64,000 nt of DNA from JBAOHV01 sp037045265 (lineage in GTDB: Bacteria > Actinomycetota > Acidimicrobiia > Acidimicrobiales > Microtrichaceae): positions 186,001-250,000 of the forward strand of contig JBAOHV010000004.1 in assembly GCA_037045265.1 (NCBI GenBank). Reading direction: 5' to 3'. Shown here piece by piece: positions 7,757 to 16,976 of this stretch. The first letter of the stretch is position 1; the number at the start of each line of letters is the position of its first letter. A model generated the notes under the pieces. The model ran no database searches. It had not been told where the DNA came from and worked only from the letters and a program-made list of their open reading frames with translations. The translations under genes were made by a program, and so were the position numbers.

Positions 7757-10444
7757 ATGGGTGATGGAAACGCAGCTATCGCTTGGCACGCTCTGGGTGC
7801 CGATGAAACCATCGCCGCTCTGGGGTCGAACCTGGTGCAGGGGCTCGGCACCGCCGATGCGGCCGCCAGGTTGAACAGGACCGGTCCGAACGAGCTCGCC
7901 GAGTCGGCATCGCGCCCGGCCTGGAGGGTCCTGCTCGACCAGTACCGCGACTTCATGCAGTTCCTGCTGATCGGCGCCGGAGTCGTCAGCTGCGTCATCG
8001 GGCAGTTCTCCACCGGCGTGATGCTCTTCGCCCTCACCGTGCTCAACGCCTTCATGGGGTATCGCCAGGAGGCCAAGGCCGAAGCCGCCGTCGCAGCGCT
8101 GCAGGAGATGATGCACGTCTCGGCAAGAGTGCTGCGCGACGGTGAGCTCACCGAGATCGATGCACGTGAGCTCGTTCCGGGCGACGTGGTCGATGTGGAG
8201 GCCGGCGACCTGGTGCCGGCCGACGGACGGATCGTCAGGGCCGCGACCCTCGAGATCGAGGAGTCGGCGCTGACCGGCGAGAGCCAGCCCTCGTCCAAGT
8301 CGGCGGAGACCGTCGAAGGCGACGGGGTGGCACTGGGCGATCGTCACGACATGGCATACCTGAACACGCAGGTCACCCGAGGGACCGGGAGGCTGATCGT
8401 GACAGGCACCGGCATGGCCACCGAGATGGGTCGTATCGCCGGGATGCTCGACGAGGTGCAGGTCGAGCTGTCACCGCTTCAGCGTCAGATGAACCAGCTC
8501 GCCAAGGTGTTCGCCTATGTGGCGGGACTGACGATCGCTCTCATGATGGTCGCCGGGCTGATCCGCGGCCTCGCCCGCGACGAGCTGTTCCTGCTCGGTA
8601 TCACCGTCGCCGTCGGGGCGATCCCAACCGGGCTGCCGATCATCATGACTTCGCTGCTGTCGATCGGCACCCGTCAGCTCGCCGAGCACAGGGCGGTCGT
8701 CAAGGACCTCACATCGGTCGAGACCCTCGGCTCCACCTCAGCCATCTGCTCGGACAAGACCGGGACGCTCACCCTGAACCAGATGACGGTCCGGGTGATC
8801 GCGACTGCCTCCGGGAGGTTCACCGTCGAGGGCAGCGGCTACGGATCCACAGGCGCGATCCTGCACCCGACCGGCGTGGACACGACAGCGCTCGAGCTAC
8901 CGCTGACCGCCATGGCTCTGTGCAGCGACGCCACCGTGCGCGACGGTGTCCTGTTGGGCGACCCGACCGAGGGGGCCGTCGTGGCGGTGGCTGCCAAGGG
9001 CGGCATCGATGTCGAGGCCACCCGGCTGCACTGCCCGCGGCGCGCCGAGCTGCCGTTCGACTCGGACTACAAGCTCATGGCCACCTTCCACGACTGGACC
9101 GACGACTCGGGCCGAGAGGTCGTGCGGTGCTTCATCAAGGGAGCACCCGACGTGATCCTGGCGAGGTCGTCCACAGCCCAGGGTCAAGAACAGAAGGTCT
9201 CGATCGAGCTTGCGACAGAGCTCGTCGAGACGACCAACCGCTCATTCGCGGAGCAGGGTCTACGGGTGCTCGCCTGCGCCTACCGGGACCTGGACCGAGA
9301 CTCGTTCGACCCCTCCGCAGACATGCTCGAGCTGGTCTCGGAGCTCACGCTGCTTGGGTTGTTCGGCATCGTCGACCCACCGAGACCCGAGGCGCGCGAC
9401 GCCATCGCCACGGCACGCAAGGCGGGGATCCGGGTGCGGATGATCACCGGTGACCACGCGGTCACCGCCTCCGCGATCGCCGGTGAGCTCGGGATCGAAG
9501 GTCGGGCGATGACCGGTGCCGACCTCGATCAGCTGAGCGACGAGGAACTGCAGGAGCAGATCGACGACATCGGAGTCATCGGCCGGGTCGCTCCCGAGCA
9601 CAAGGTGCGGCTGGTGCGCTCGCTGCGCTCGCGCGGCGAGGTCGTCGCCATGACAGGTGACGGCGTGAACGATGCCCCCGCACTCAAGGCCGCCGACATC
9701 GGTGTAGCCATGGGGATCACCGGGACCGAGGTGTCCAAGCAGGCAGCACGGATGATCCTTACGGACGACAACTTCGCGACCATCGTCGAGGCCGTCCGCC
9801 AGGGCCGCGGGGTCTACGAGAACCTGATGGAGTACATCCGGTTCCAGACCGCGTCGCTCGTCGCCTTCGTGGCTGCGTTCGTCGGGGCGACTCTGCTCAA
9901 CATCGCCCAGGGTGCCCCACTCAACCCGGTGCAGCTGCTCTGGATCAGCTTCGTCATCATCGCTCCGCTGGGGGTCGCTCTCGGTTTCGACGGGACCAAG
10001 GACACCGTGATGGAACTGTCGCCGCGCGACCCGTCGAAGCCGGTGCTCGACACCAGTCGTTGGCTCCGACTGTCGCTGCTGGGTGTGACCATGGCGGCGG
10101 TCACGCTGGTCGTCACGGCCTCGGCACCCGGCAACGCCGAACTCGGCGAGGCGACCGTGTCGAACACCATGGCGTTCGTGGTCATGTCGCTGAGCTGCAT
10201 CGTCTGCGCGCTGTGTTGTCGGGACGAGTTCGACTCCGTGTTCGGCTCCGACCCCTTCGACAACACCAGGCTGCTGCGCTCCCTGATCGTGACCGGCGTG
10301 GTGACCGTGCTGGCCACCGAGTTGTCGTTCCTCCAGCAATGGCTGCTCACGACCCCGCTGTCGGCCCGCCAATGGGGCATCTGCCTGGTGGGCGCCGCGG
10401 TCGTCATCGCCGTCGACGAGGGGCGCAAGCTCGCCGAGCGCTGA
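7757..10444 (+). CDS. Cation-transporting P-type ATPase, P2-like, with altered ion site
   Basis: Membrane pump of 895 residues with all P-type ATPase catalytic parts: actuator loop ALTGES, phosphorylation motif CSDKTGT (Asp near residue 333), nucleotide-binding KGAPD, hinge MTGDGVNDAPALKAADIGVAMG, and about ten membrane segments. Overall it matches the Ca2+-ATPase-like P2 group. The ion-binding helices are unusual: the TM4 PEGL motif reads IPTGLP, and the TM6 segment that normally reads WINLVTDG reads WISFVIIAP, so both acidic ligands of SERCA-type pumps are missing. Ion specificity therefore cannot be assigned as Ca2+. The ATG at 7757 has a GAGG-rich ribosome site; the longer open frame upstream only shadows the preceding gene. 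Confidence 0.93.
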   Translation: MGDGNAAIAWHALGADETIAALGSNLVQGLGTADAAARLNRTGPNELAESASRPAWRVLLDQYRDFMQFLLIGAGVVSCVIGQFSTGVMLFALTVLNAFMGYRQEAKAEAAVAALQEMMHVSARVLRDGELTEIDARELVPGDVVDVEAGDLVPADGRIVRAATLEIEESALTGESQPSSKSAETVEGDGVALGDRHDMAYLNTQVTRGTGRLIVTGTGMATEMGRIAGMLDEVQVELSPLQRQMNQLAKVFAYVAGLTIALMMVAGLIRGLARDELFLLGITVAVGAIPTGLPIIMTSLLSIGTRQLAEHRAVVKDLTSVETLGSTSAICSDKTGTLTLNQMTVRVIATASGRFTVEGSGYGSTGAILHPTGVDTTALELPLTAMALCSDATVRDGVLLGDPTEGAVVAVAAKGGIDVEATRLHCPRRAELPFDSDYKLMATFHDWTDDSGREVVRCFIKGAPDVILARSSTAQGQEQKVSIELATELVETTNRSFAEQGLRVLACAYRDLDRDSFDPSADMLELVSELTLLGLFGIVDPPRPEARDAIATARKAGIRVRMITGDHAVTASAIAGELGIEGRAMTGADLDQLSDEELQEQIDDIGVIGRVAPEHKVRLVRSLRSRGEVVAMTGDGVNDAPALKAADIGVAMGITGTEVSKQAARMILTDDNFATIVEAVRQGRGVYENLMEYIRFQTASLVAFVAAFVGATLLNIAQGAPLNPVQLLWISFVIIAPLGVALGFDGTKDTVMELSPRDPSKPVLDTSRWLRLSLLGVTMAAVTLVVTASAPGNAELGEATVSNTMAFVVMSLSCIVCALCCRDEFDSVFGSDPFDNTRLLRSLIVTGVVTVLATELSFLQQWLLTTPLSARQWGICLVGAAVVIAVDEGRKLAER

Positions 10445-10492
10445 GCCCCAGCAGAAACCGACTACAGGCGGCGCACGGGAACCGGCTTTGCT

Positions 10493-12348
10493 ATGGCGGT
10501 GAATCCGACCGCCGCCACCAGCTTCCCGCTCTCGAGCACACCACCTCTGCCGCGACATCTGGCGCCACGCTTCGCGTCGCCGTCCCCGCATCGTGTTCGC
10601 CACGGCCATGTCGGTGATCAACAAGGCCTGCGACATCATGCCGGAGCTGCTCATCGGCGTAGCAGTGGACGTGGTGGTCAACGAGGGCGAGTCGCTGGTG
10701 GGTCGGATCACGGGGATCGAGGACCGCTTCGAACAACTGGTGGTCCTGGCAGCAGTCACCGTGGTGGTGTGGCTCGCAGAGTCGGGATCGCAGTACGTCG
10801 CGCACGTCACATGGCGGAACCTCGCCCAAGGGGTGGAGCACGACACGCGCATGGAGGTCTACACCCACGTCCAGTCCCTCGAGATGTCCTACTTCGAGGA
10901 AACCACGTCGGGCGGGATGATGACGGTGCTCAACGACGACGTGAATCAGTTGGAGCGGTTCCTCGACGTCGGAGCCGACGAGATCATCCAGACCATCGCG
11001 AACGTCGTCTTCGTCGGGATCGTGTTCGCCGTGATCTCACCGACTCTCGCCGTGCTCGCATTCCTACCCATCCCGGTGATCGTGATCGCATCGCTGCGCT
11101 ACCAACGTCGCCTCGAACCCCGCTACGACGCTGTCCGCGCGGCCACCACTCGCATCGGCGACACCCTCAGCAACAGCCTCGGCGGCGTGGCCACGGTGAA
11201 GGCCTTCAGCGGCGAGGACCGCGAGGTTCAACGCCTGGCCGAGGACAGCGACAACTACAGGGAGGTGAACCGCCGGGCGATCGCCTTGTCGAGCGCCTTC
11301 GTACCGCTCATCCGCATTGCGATCCTTGTCGGGTTCACGATGACGCTCGTCGGTGGCGGCGCGGCAGCACTCAACGGATCCCTGGCCGTGGGCAGCTACT
11401 CCGTGTTGGTCTTCATGACCCAACGGCTCCTGTGGCCGCTCACTCGGCTGGGCGAGATCCTGGACCTCTACCAGAGGGCCATGGCTTCGTGTCGTCGGAT
11501 CTTCGGGCTCCTAGAGCTGGAGCCTACGATCATGCCCGGATCCGCAGCGATCGACGCTCCTGTGCAGGGTGAGGTGCGCTTCGAGGACGTCACCTTCGGC
11601 TACCACCGGCCGGCACCGGGCTCCGAACCCGACCGGCCCGGAGCGACTCCACACGCTCACACCGTCCTGTCGGAGTTCTCGCTTCACGTGCCGGCCGGCG
11701 AGACCCATGCGATCGTCGGTTCGACAGGCTCGGGCAAGTCGACCGTGCTGAAGCTGCTGCTGCGGCTCTACGAACCGGACGCCGGCACGATCACGTTGGA
11801 TGGTCGACCGATCGAGCAGCTCACGTTCTCGTCGCTGCGCGGAGCGACCGGGTTCGTACCCCAGGACGTGTTCCTGTTCCACGGCAGCGTCCGCGACAAC
11901 ATCGCCTACGGCCGTCCGGACAGCGACTGACGAGGAGATTCGTCGGGCCGCGGTGCTCGCCGAAGCAGATGACTTCATATCCGCCATGCCGCACGGCTAC
12001 GACAGCGTGGTGGGAGAACGCGGCCAGAAGCTCTCCGGAGGCCAACGCCAGCGGATCACGATCGCCAGGGCACTGCTGCGCGACCCGGCGATCCTGTTGC
12101 TCGACGAAGCGACCTCCGCAATCGACAACGAGACCGAAGCGGCGATCCAGGCATCGCTGGCCAGGGTCTCGATCGACCGCACGACCGTCGTCATCGCCCA
12201 CCGGCTCTCGACGATCCGCCACGCCCACCGGATCCACGTCATGGAGGCGGGCCGTGTCGTCGAGGCCGGGACCCACGACGAGTTGGTCGATCAGGGCGGG
12301 CTGTACGCGGCGCTCTGGCGTGTGCAGACCGGAGAACTCGTCGCCTGA
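10493..12348 (+). CDS. ABC exporter, fused permease/ATPase (frameshifts)
   Basis: Type IV ABC half-transporter of about 615 residues that would export a lipid, peptide or drug as a dimer. The membrane domain contains the ISPTLAVLAFLPIPVIV and TVKAFSGEDREVQ segments typical of MsbA-like exporters. The ATPase has Walker A GSTGSGKST, Q-loop FVPQDVFLF, signature LSGGQRQR, Walker B ILLLDEATSAID and H-loop AHRLSTIRHA. A frameshift near 11925 separates the Q-loop from the signature. A second break is likely near 10557, because the only good start (ATG 10493) is in another frame from the membrane domain and the residues between them continue a normal N-terminus. If no second break exists, the start would be GTG 10593. 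It is unpaired, so a homodimer is likely. Confidence 0.85.
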
Positions 12349-12370
12349 AAGCGACGAGGGCCGCGCTCCC

Positions 12371-13723
12371 ATGCTGTGCGAGATCGGCGAGCATCTGACC
12401 TCCTGCACCCACCAGACGATCAGCCGTCACAGCCGAGAAACGTTTGAGGTTGAAACCGCACGCGCCGATACCCCTCGTGTGAGAGAAGGAACGGTCGCTG
12501 CAACTGACGGCGAAGAGCAGGCGGACTTCAGGCGTTGGAGCGGCGAGTTCGTGGATCCTCGCGACGAAAGGGCCTTCCTCGATAGCCAGATCGCCGCGAA
12601 CCTGAGCCTGTACAGCCGGACGGCGCTGGTCATCGCCGCGATCCTGATGTCGTTCAGTCTGGTCGACGCGACGTCGCTCGGACTCGGTGCGCTCTGGGGA
12701 GCCCTGCTGATCGCGTGTGCAGCCACCGTGACGCTCGTGCTCATCACCCGCAGCCAGATGCTCCGCCACCCCCAACGGGTGCTCACCGGCAGCCCGTACG
12801 GGCTGATCGCCACAACGGAGCTCGTCGTCCTGGCGACGATGCTCCTGGCAACTGCGCTTCGGCCGGACGACGCCGCGACCAGCGCCCTCAGCTTCGGCGT
12901 GGTCATCCTCGGTTCGACCGTCCTGGTCCCCGGCCGCTTCAGGACCCAGGTGGTGGTCGGATTGCTGGCCATAGCCGGGCTCGGTGTCCTGGCCCTCACG
13001 ACCCTCTCCGGCGCCCTGAGCCCCGTACCGCTCGCTGCCAACCTGGTGCTCGCCCTCGTCTGGGGACTCGGAGTTCGCAGGATGACCGGCCGGGACGCCC
13101 GTAGGCGTTGGCATGCCGTCGCAGCAGCCCAGCGCGCCAACGAACGCCTCGAAGCCGAGCTGGTGGTGGCAGCCCAGCTCCGCTGCGATCTGCAGGTACT
13201 GGCCGAACGCGATCCGTTGACGTCGGCTGCGAACCGACGGGAGTTCTTGCGGGTGGCAGAAGCCATGCTGGCCGACCGCCGCGACGGCGGACGGTTCGCA
13301 CTGCTCCTGCTCGACGCCGACCGCTTCAAGTCGATCAACGACCGTTTCGGACATGGGGTCGGAGACGCGGCCCTCGTGGCGATGACCACGTCCGCACGCG
13401 CCGCTGTGCGCGACCAGGACCTAGTCGCTCGGATCGGAGGCGAGGAGTTCGCCGTGCTCCTGCCCGGCATGTCCGAGGAGGCTGCCGCTGTCGTGGCCGA
13501 ACGGGTACGCAGGTCCATCGCCGAGACGCAGGTCCCGGGCGCCGAGCAGGTCGGTCTGAGCGTCTCGATAGGTCTGACAGCAGCGAGACCGGACGACTCC
13601 GTCGAGTCGCTGCTCGCGCGAGCCGATGACGCGATGTACTCCGCGAAGCACGCCGGCGGCGACCGCTTCCACCGGGCATCCGCGCCGGCTGAGCGAGCGT
13701 GGCAACCGGTGCCATCGGCCTGA
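12371..13723 (+). CDS. Membrane-anchored diguanylate cyclase (GGDEF)
   Basis: Makes the second messenger c-di-GMP from two GTP. The protein has 450 residues: a cytoplasmic N-terminus, about six hydrophobic helices (roughly residues 80-235), a short coiled segment (HAVAAAQRANERLEAEL) and a C-terminal GGDEF domain. The active-site loop reads GGEEF (residues 356-360), a catalytically competent variant. An RxxD inhibitory site (RDQD) lies at the standard distance before it, so product feedback is expected. The start is ATG 12371, but GTG codons about 35 codons later could also serve. It follows the ABC exporter by 22 bases. No EAL phosphodiesterase gene is in the window. Confidence 0.9.
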   Translation: MLCEIGEHLTSCTHQTISRHSRETFEVETARADTPRVREGTVAATDGEEQADFRRWSGEFVDPRDERAFLDSQIAANLSLYSRTALVIAAILMSFSLVDATSLGLGALWGALLIACAATVTLVLITRSQMLRHPQRVLTGSPYGLIATTELVVLATMLLATALRPDDAATSALSFGVVILGSTVLVPGRFRTQVVVGLLAIAGLGVLALTTLSGALSPVPLAANLVLALVWGLGVRRMTGRDARRRWHAVAAAQRANERLEAELVVAAQLRCDLQVLAERDPLTSAANRREFLRVAEAMLADRRDGGRFALLLLDADRFKSINDRFGHGVGDAALVAMTTSARAAVRDQDLVARIGGEEFAVLLPGMSEEAAAVVAERVRRSIAETQVPGAEQVGLSVSIGLTAARPDDSVESLLARADDAMYSAKHAGGDRFHRASAPAERAWQPVPSA

Positions 13724-13757
13724 GCAGGCCATGTCCGGGCGCTACGATCGGTCGGAC

Positions 13758-14397
13758 ATGGAAGCGACGACCGGCATCTTCCAGATATTGGCCGCGGTCA
13801 TCGCCGTCGGTGGAGCCGCCAAGCTCGTCGCTCCTGCCGCGTTCACCGAGACCCTCAGGGCTCTCGGCCTGAACGGCGGGGAGCCGGCCGCGAGGACTGC
13901 CGGAGCGGTCGAGTTGGCGATCGGGGTCGGAGCGATCGTGATCGGAGGGTCGGCCGCCGCTCTCGTCGTCGCTGCGGCCTACGCCATCTTCGCAGTCACG
14001 GTGGTCAAGGCACGCAAGGTCGGTGCAGCATCGTGTGGCTGCTTCGGATCCGTCGCTGCACCGCCGAGCACGCTGCACGTGGTCGTCAACTTCGTCTCGG
14101 CCCTGTTGGCGCTGGGCGCCGCAGCCACCTCACCCCGCGCTGCTGCTCGACGTGCTCGCTGATCAGCCACTTGCCGGGGTGCCGTACCTGGTGCTGCTCG
14201 GGGTAGGGGTATGGCTCACCGTGGCTCTCGACACCGTCGGCGCACAGCTGCTCGACGAGATGACCGCCGTGCGCAGGCTCGGACCGGTCCTGCGCGAGAA
14301 CGGACACCCCCCGCGTCGCGTGGGCTCGAAGCACATCGCGCCCCGCTGGATCACGACGACTGGACTGACATGGCATCCGTGCTCGACCGAACCGTGA
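13758..14397 (+). CDS. MauE/DoxX-like redox-associated membrane protein (frameshift)
   Basis: Small integral membrane protein of about 210 residues related to MauE, which with MauD supports disulfide formation in the cysteine-rich light subunit of methylamine dehydrogenase. Four hydrophobic helices are visible, with the CGCFG cysteine pair (VGAASCGCFGSV) after the third, as in MauE/DoxX proteins. The frame breaks near 14130; the second frame supplies a last helix (AGVPYLVLLGVGVWLTVAL) and a tail that overlaps the next gene by 28 bases. The first gene of a five-gene operon with MauA-like, MauD-like, unknown and CcdA-like products. A TACGAT box at 13743-13748 lies 9 bases before the ATG and may be the operon promoter. 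Confidence 0.75.
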
Positions 14398-15603
14398 CCT
14401 TCCTGGCCGATCGGGTGGACCGTCGCGGGTTCCTCGGCAAGGCGGCAGTCGTCGGTTCGGCAGCGGTCGCAGCACCGCTCGAGTTCGGCCTCCGTCCCAA
14501 CAGCGCGGTACGCAGCCATCTGCAACTGCAACGGTTCGAGCTGTCAGTGCGGTTCGCTCTGCTGCGACGGCTACACCGAGTTCTGCTGCACGCTCACGGG
14601 CGCCAACGCGTGCCCACCGGGAACGATCACCGCTGGCTGGTGGAAGGTGGACGGCTCGCAGTTCTGCGGCGGGGCCGCCCGCTACTACCTGGACTGCAAC
14701 GCTCAGTGCGGGTCGTGCGACTGCGGATCCAACGGGGTGTGCAGCGGAGCGTGCAGCGGAACACCCTGCGGCTGCGCACAAGGCAACTGCAACAACCGCA
14801 AGGCCGGCTGCACCAGGTTCCGCTACGGCCAGTGCAACCAGCACGTGCGCTGCGTCGGGCCGATCGTCTGCCGGGTGGTCACGTGCGCACCACCTTGGTC
14901 GTTCGACCCCTCGTGCAGCACGACCGCTCGCACCGACGAGGCCACGCGTAGCCACGACCGGCCTTGTCTGAACGAGCCTTTCGGGGCGCTGAACGTCGTC
15001 GAGGGCGGCGACGGCACGATCCGCGTCACCGGCTGGGCGGTCGCCAACTCCGACTATCAGCGCGCCGGCTTCAGGATCTTCGTCGACGACCAGCTCGCCC
15101 AGCACGGTGTGGCCACGCTGCCGCGCCCCGACGTCCAGCTCGCATATCCGGCGTTCGGCCGGGACACCGGGATCGACGTGACCGTCAACGCCCAGCCCGG
15201 CAAGCGACTCGTGTGCCTCTGGGGGGTCGACCGCCGCAACGGCCGTCAGGCGCTGATCGGAATGCGCGAGGTCACCGTCACCGGTCCGTTCGGTTCGGTC
15301 GACGGCTACGACGTGGGCACCGAACCTGGCGTGATCGTCGTGAGGGGATGGGCGTTGAGCGGACAGCAGCGGCTTCGCCAGGCACGGATCCGGGTGTTCC
15401 TCGACACCGACTGGGTGATCGACGTCCCTACCGACATCCCCCGCTCCGACGTCACCGAGATCTACCCGGGCGCCCACCTGGAGAGCGGGTACCGCATCGC
15501 CATACCGGCCACGCAGGGCAAGCACCTCGTTTGCGTCTGGGGCCGCGACACCGACAGTGGCGCCCAGGGTTTCATCGACGCGAAGGAGGTGGTGGTGCCG
15601 TGA
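14370..15603 (+). CDS. Tat-exported MauA-like cysteine-rich protein with two beta domains (frameshift)
   Basis: Exported protein of about 410 residues. A twin-arginine signal (VDRRGFLGKAAVVGSAAVAAP) opens it. Roughly residues 45-190 hold about 26 cysteines, including CCTLTGANACPPGT followed by two Trp, then DCNAQCGSCDC, a layout like the methylamine dehydrogenase light chain (CPPGT...W...CC...C.C). In MauA that Trp is one half of the tryptophan tryptophylquinone cofactor; the partner Trp has no counterpart in the expected later position. The C-terminal half has two copies of a 95-residue beta domain (IRVTGWAVANSD and IVVRGWALSGQQ, each ending in an LVC[LV]WG strand), known as tandem modules on actinobacterial envelope proteins. 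One extra C near 14517 breaks the frame. No heavy chain (MauB) or MauG is present, so true amine dehydrogenase activity is unlikely. Confidence 0.7.
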
Positions 15604-16445
15604 CCGTCCTGGTGGCGCTCCAGGGCGTGGTGATCCTCCTGCTCGCGATCCTCGTGGTCGGCCTGTTGCGTTCGCACGCCGAGATCCTGCGTGCGTTGCA
15701 CGACCTGGGCGTCAACCTGGAGGACGGCGCCCCGGACAGCGGCCCCGGCAAGTTCGACCTGGCGACCCGCGCCCAGGCTCTGAGCTCGGCCAACCGCCGT
15801 GGAGTCGCACCCGGCGGGACCCCGGCCTCGGAGCGGGTCAGCGAGCACGGCGTGGCCCTGCCCGAGGACGGGCCGCTCGGCGACGCACACGACCTCATGG
15901 GCGTCACACCCCTAGGCGACGCTGCGGCCATCTCGGTGCACGCCGGACAAGGCCTGACACTGCTCGCCTTCCTCACGTCGGGCTGTGCCTCGTGTCTGGA
16001 CTTCTGGGACGCCTTCCGGAACCCTGCCAACCGGTCCGTCGGCGGCGCGGCCACGACCCTGGTGGTGCTCACCAGAGGGCCTGGCGAGGAGAGTCCTGCG
16101 TCGGTGAAGAACCTGGCCGACCCGGAGCTGGTGACGATGATGTCCACCGAGGCGTTCGACGACTACTCGGTGCCGATCGCGCCGTACTTCGTCCTGGTCG
16201 ACGCGGCGGCCGGCCGCATCATCGGTGAAGGCGCCGCTTCGTCGTTCGACCAGCTGCAATCGCTGCTGACCAAGGCGATGGCCGACGGCGGCTACGGGCT
16301 CTCGGCGCCGCGCAGCCGTCGCGAGGTGCTGCGAGGGCTGCGGCGTGGACCCAGCGCCGACGAGGCGCTCGAGTCAGCGGGCATCGGTCCCGGCCACCCG
16401 AGCCTCCACCAGGACCCCCAGAACGACCGCTCGGCGGACGGCTGA
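15600..16445 (+). CDS. MauD-like membrane-anchored thioredoxin-fold protein
   Basis: 281 residues: one N-terminal membrane helix (LVALQGVVILLLAILVVGLL), a linker, then a thioredoxin-like domain with the redox pair TSGCASCLDFW (CxxC), a cis-Pro region (SVPIAPYFVLVD) and a charged tail. MauD is the disulfide isomerase needed to fold the cysteine-rich MauA; the same role toward the preceding cysteine-rich protein is the natural inference. Its GTG start at 15600 overlaps the stop of the MauA-like gene (GTGA), implying translational coupling. The stop is 2 bases before the next start. TlpA/ResA-type thioredoxins are the alternative family. Confidence 0.82.
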   Translation: MTVLVALQGVVILLLAILVVGLLRSHAEILRALHDLGVNLEDGAPDSGPGKFDLATRAQALSSANRRGVAPGGTPASERVSEHGVALPEDGPLGDAHDLMGVTPLGDAAAISVHAGQGLTLLAFLTSGCASCLDFWDAFRNPANRSVGGAATTLVVLTRGPGEESPASVKNLADPELVTMMSTEAFDDYSVPIAPYFVLVDAAAGRIIGEGAASSFDQLQSLLTKAMADGGYGLSAPRSRREVLRGLRRGPSADEALESAGIGPGHPSLHQDPQNDRSADG

Positions 16446-16447
16446 AC

Positions 16448-16936
16448 ATGGAGCCACGTCGACTCCGCGCCTACGGCTTGTCGTGCGATCTGCTGCCCGG
16501 CTGGGACATCCGCATCGAGCAACGCGAACAGTCCGAGGTTCCCGTGCCGGGTTCCACCGAGCCTATGGGTGGCTACACCCACCCCATCCTCCAGGCGGGC
16601 ACCTCGGCCCTACCGGCGAGGCGTGGCGACTACGGCTCCGGCTACGTCGAACGCATGACCCACAGCGATGTCTTCGTCTGCCTGGGCGAGTTCGACCGTG
16701 CCGACGGCGCCCACCAGATGTTCGAGGACGGGATGCCCGCAGCGCTGCAGGGCCGGGACTTCCACCCGGACGCACAGCAGCGCGTCATCGTGGGGATGTG
16801 CGGCGCCCAACGCTTCTTCGCCGTCGACGGACGGGCGTTCTGCCTCTACGTCGTGCTCGGCTCGTGGCTGCAACGCTCCGCCCTTGTGCCACGCGCCAAC
16901 CAGCTCCTGGCGTCGATACGGATCGACCCGCAGTGA
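16448..16936 (+). CDS. Conserved-looking protein of unknown function in the Mau-like operon
   Basis: 162 residues, not recognised. No signal peptide, membrane helix or repeats; it looks like a soluble alpha/beta protein with motifs SCDLLPGWDIRIEQR, VFVCLGEFDRADG and a closing ALVPRANQLLASIRI. It starts 2 bases after the MauD-like stop, and the CcdA-like gene follows 40 bases later, so it is part of the operon. Cysteines are few (three), so it is not itself a disulfide-rich substrate. Function cannot be stated. Confidence 0.8.
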   Translation: MEPRRLRAYGLSCDLLPGWDIRIEQREQSEVPVPGSTEPMGGYTHPILQAGTSALPARRGDYGSGYVERMTHSDVFVCLGEFDRADGAHQMFEDGMPAALQGRDFHPDAQQRVIVGMCGAQRFFAVDGRAFCLYVVLGSWLQRSALVPRANQLLASIRIDPQ

Positions 16937-16976
16937 CCCACCACCGCTCACCAACGTCTCCTCAAGGAGCTCACCC

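Noticed and set aside
9260..10852. 530-codon minus-strand frame opposite the P-type ATPase and ABC genes
   Set aside because: Low-complexity His/Asp-rich translation with no motif; the plus strand carries DKTGT and GDGVNDAP motifs over the same bases.
14370..15603. Genuine methylamine dehydrogenase light chain
   Set aside because: No heavy-chain gene, no MauG, no partner Trp for the quinone cofactor, and too many cysteines; only the maturation-type neighbours match.
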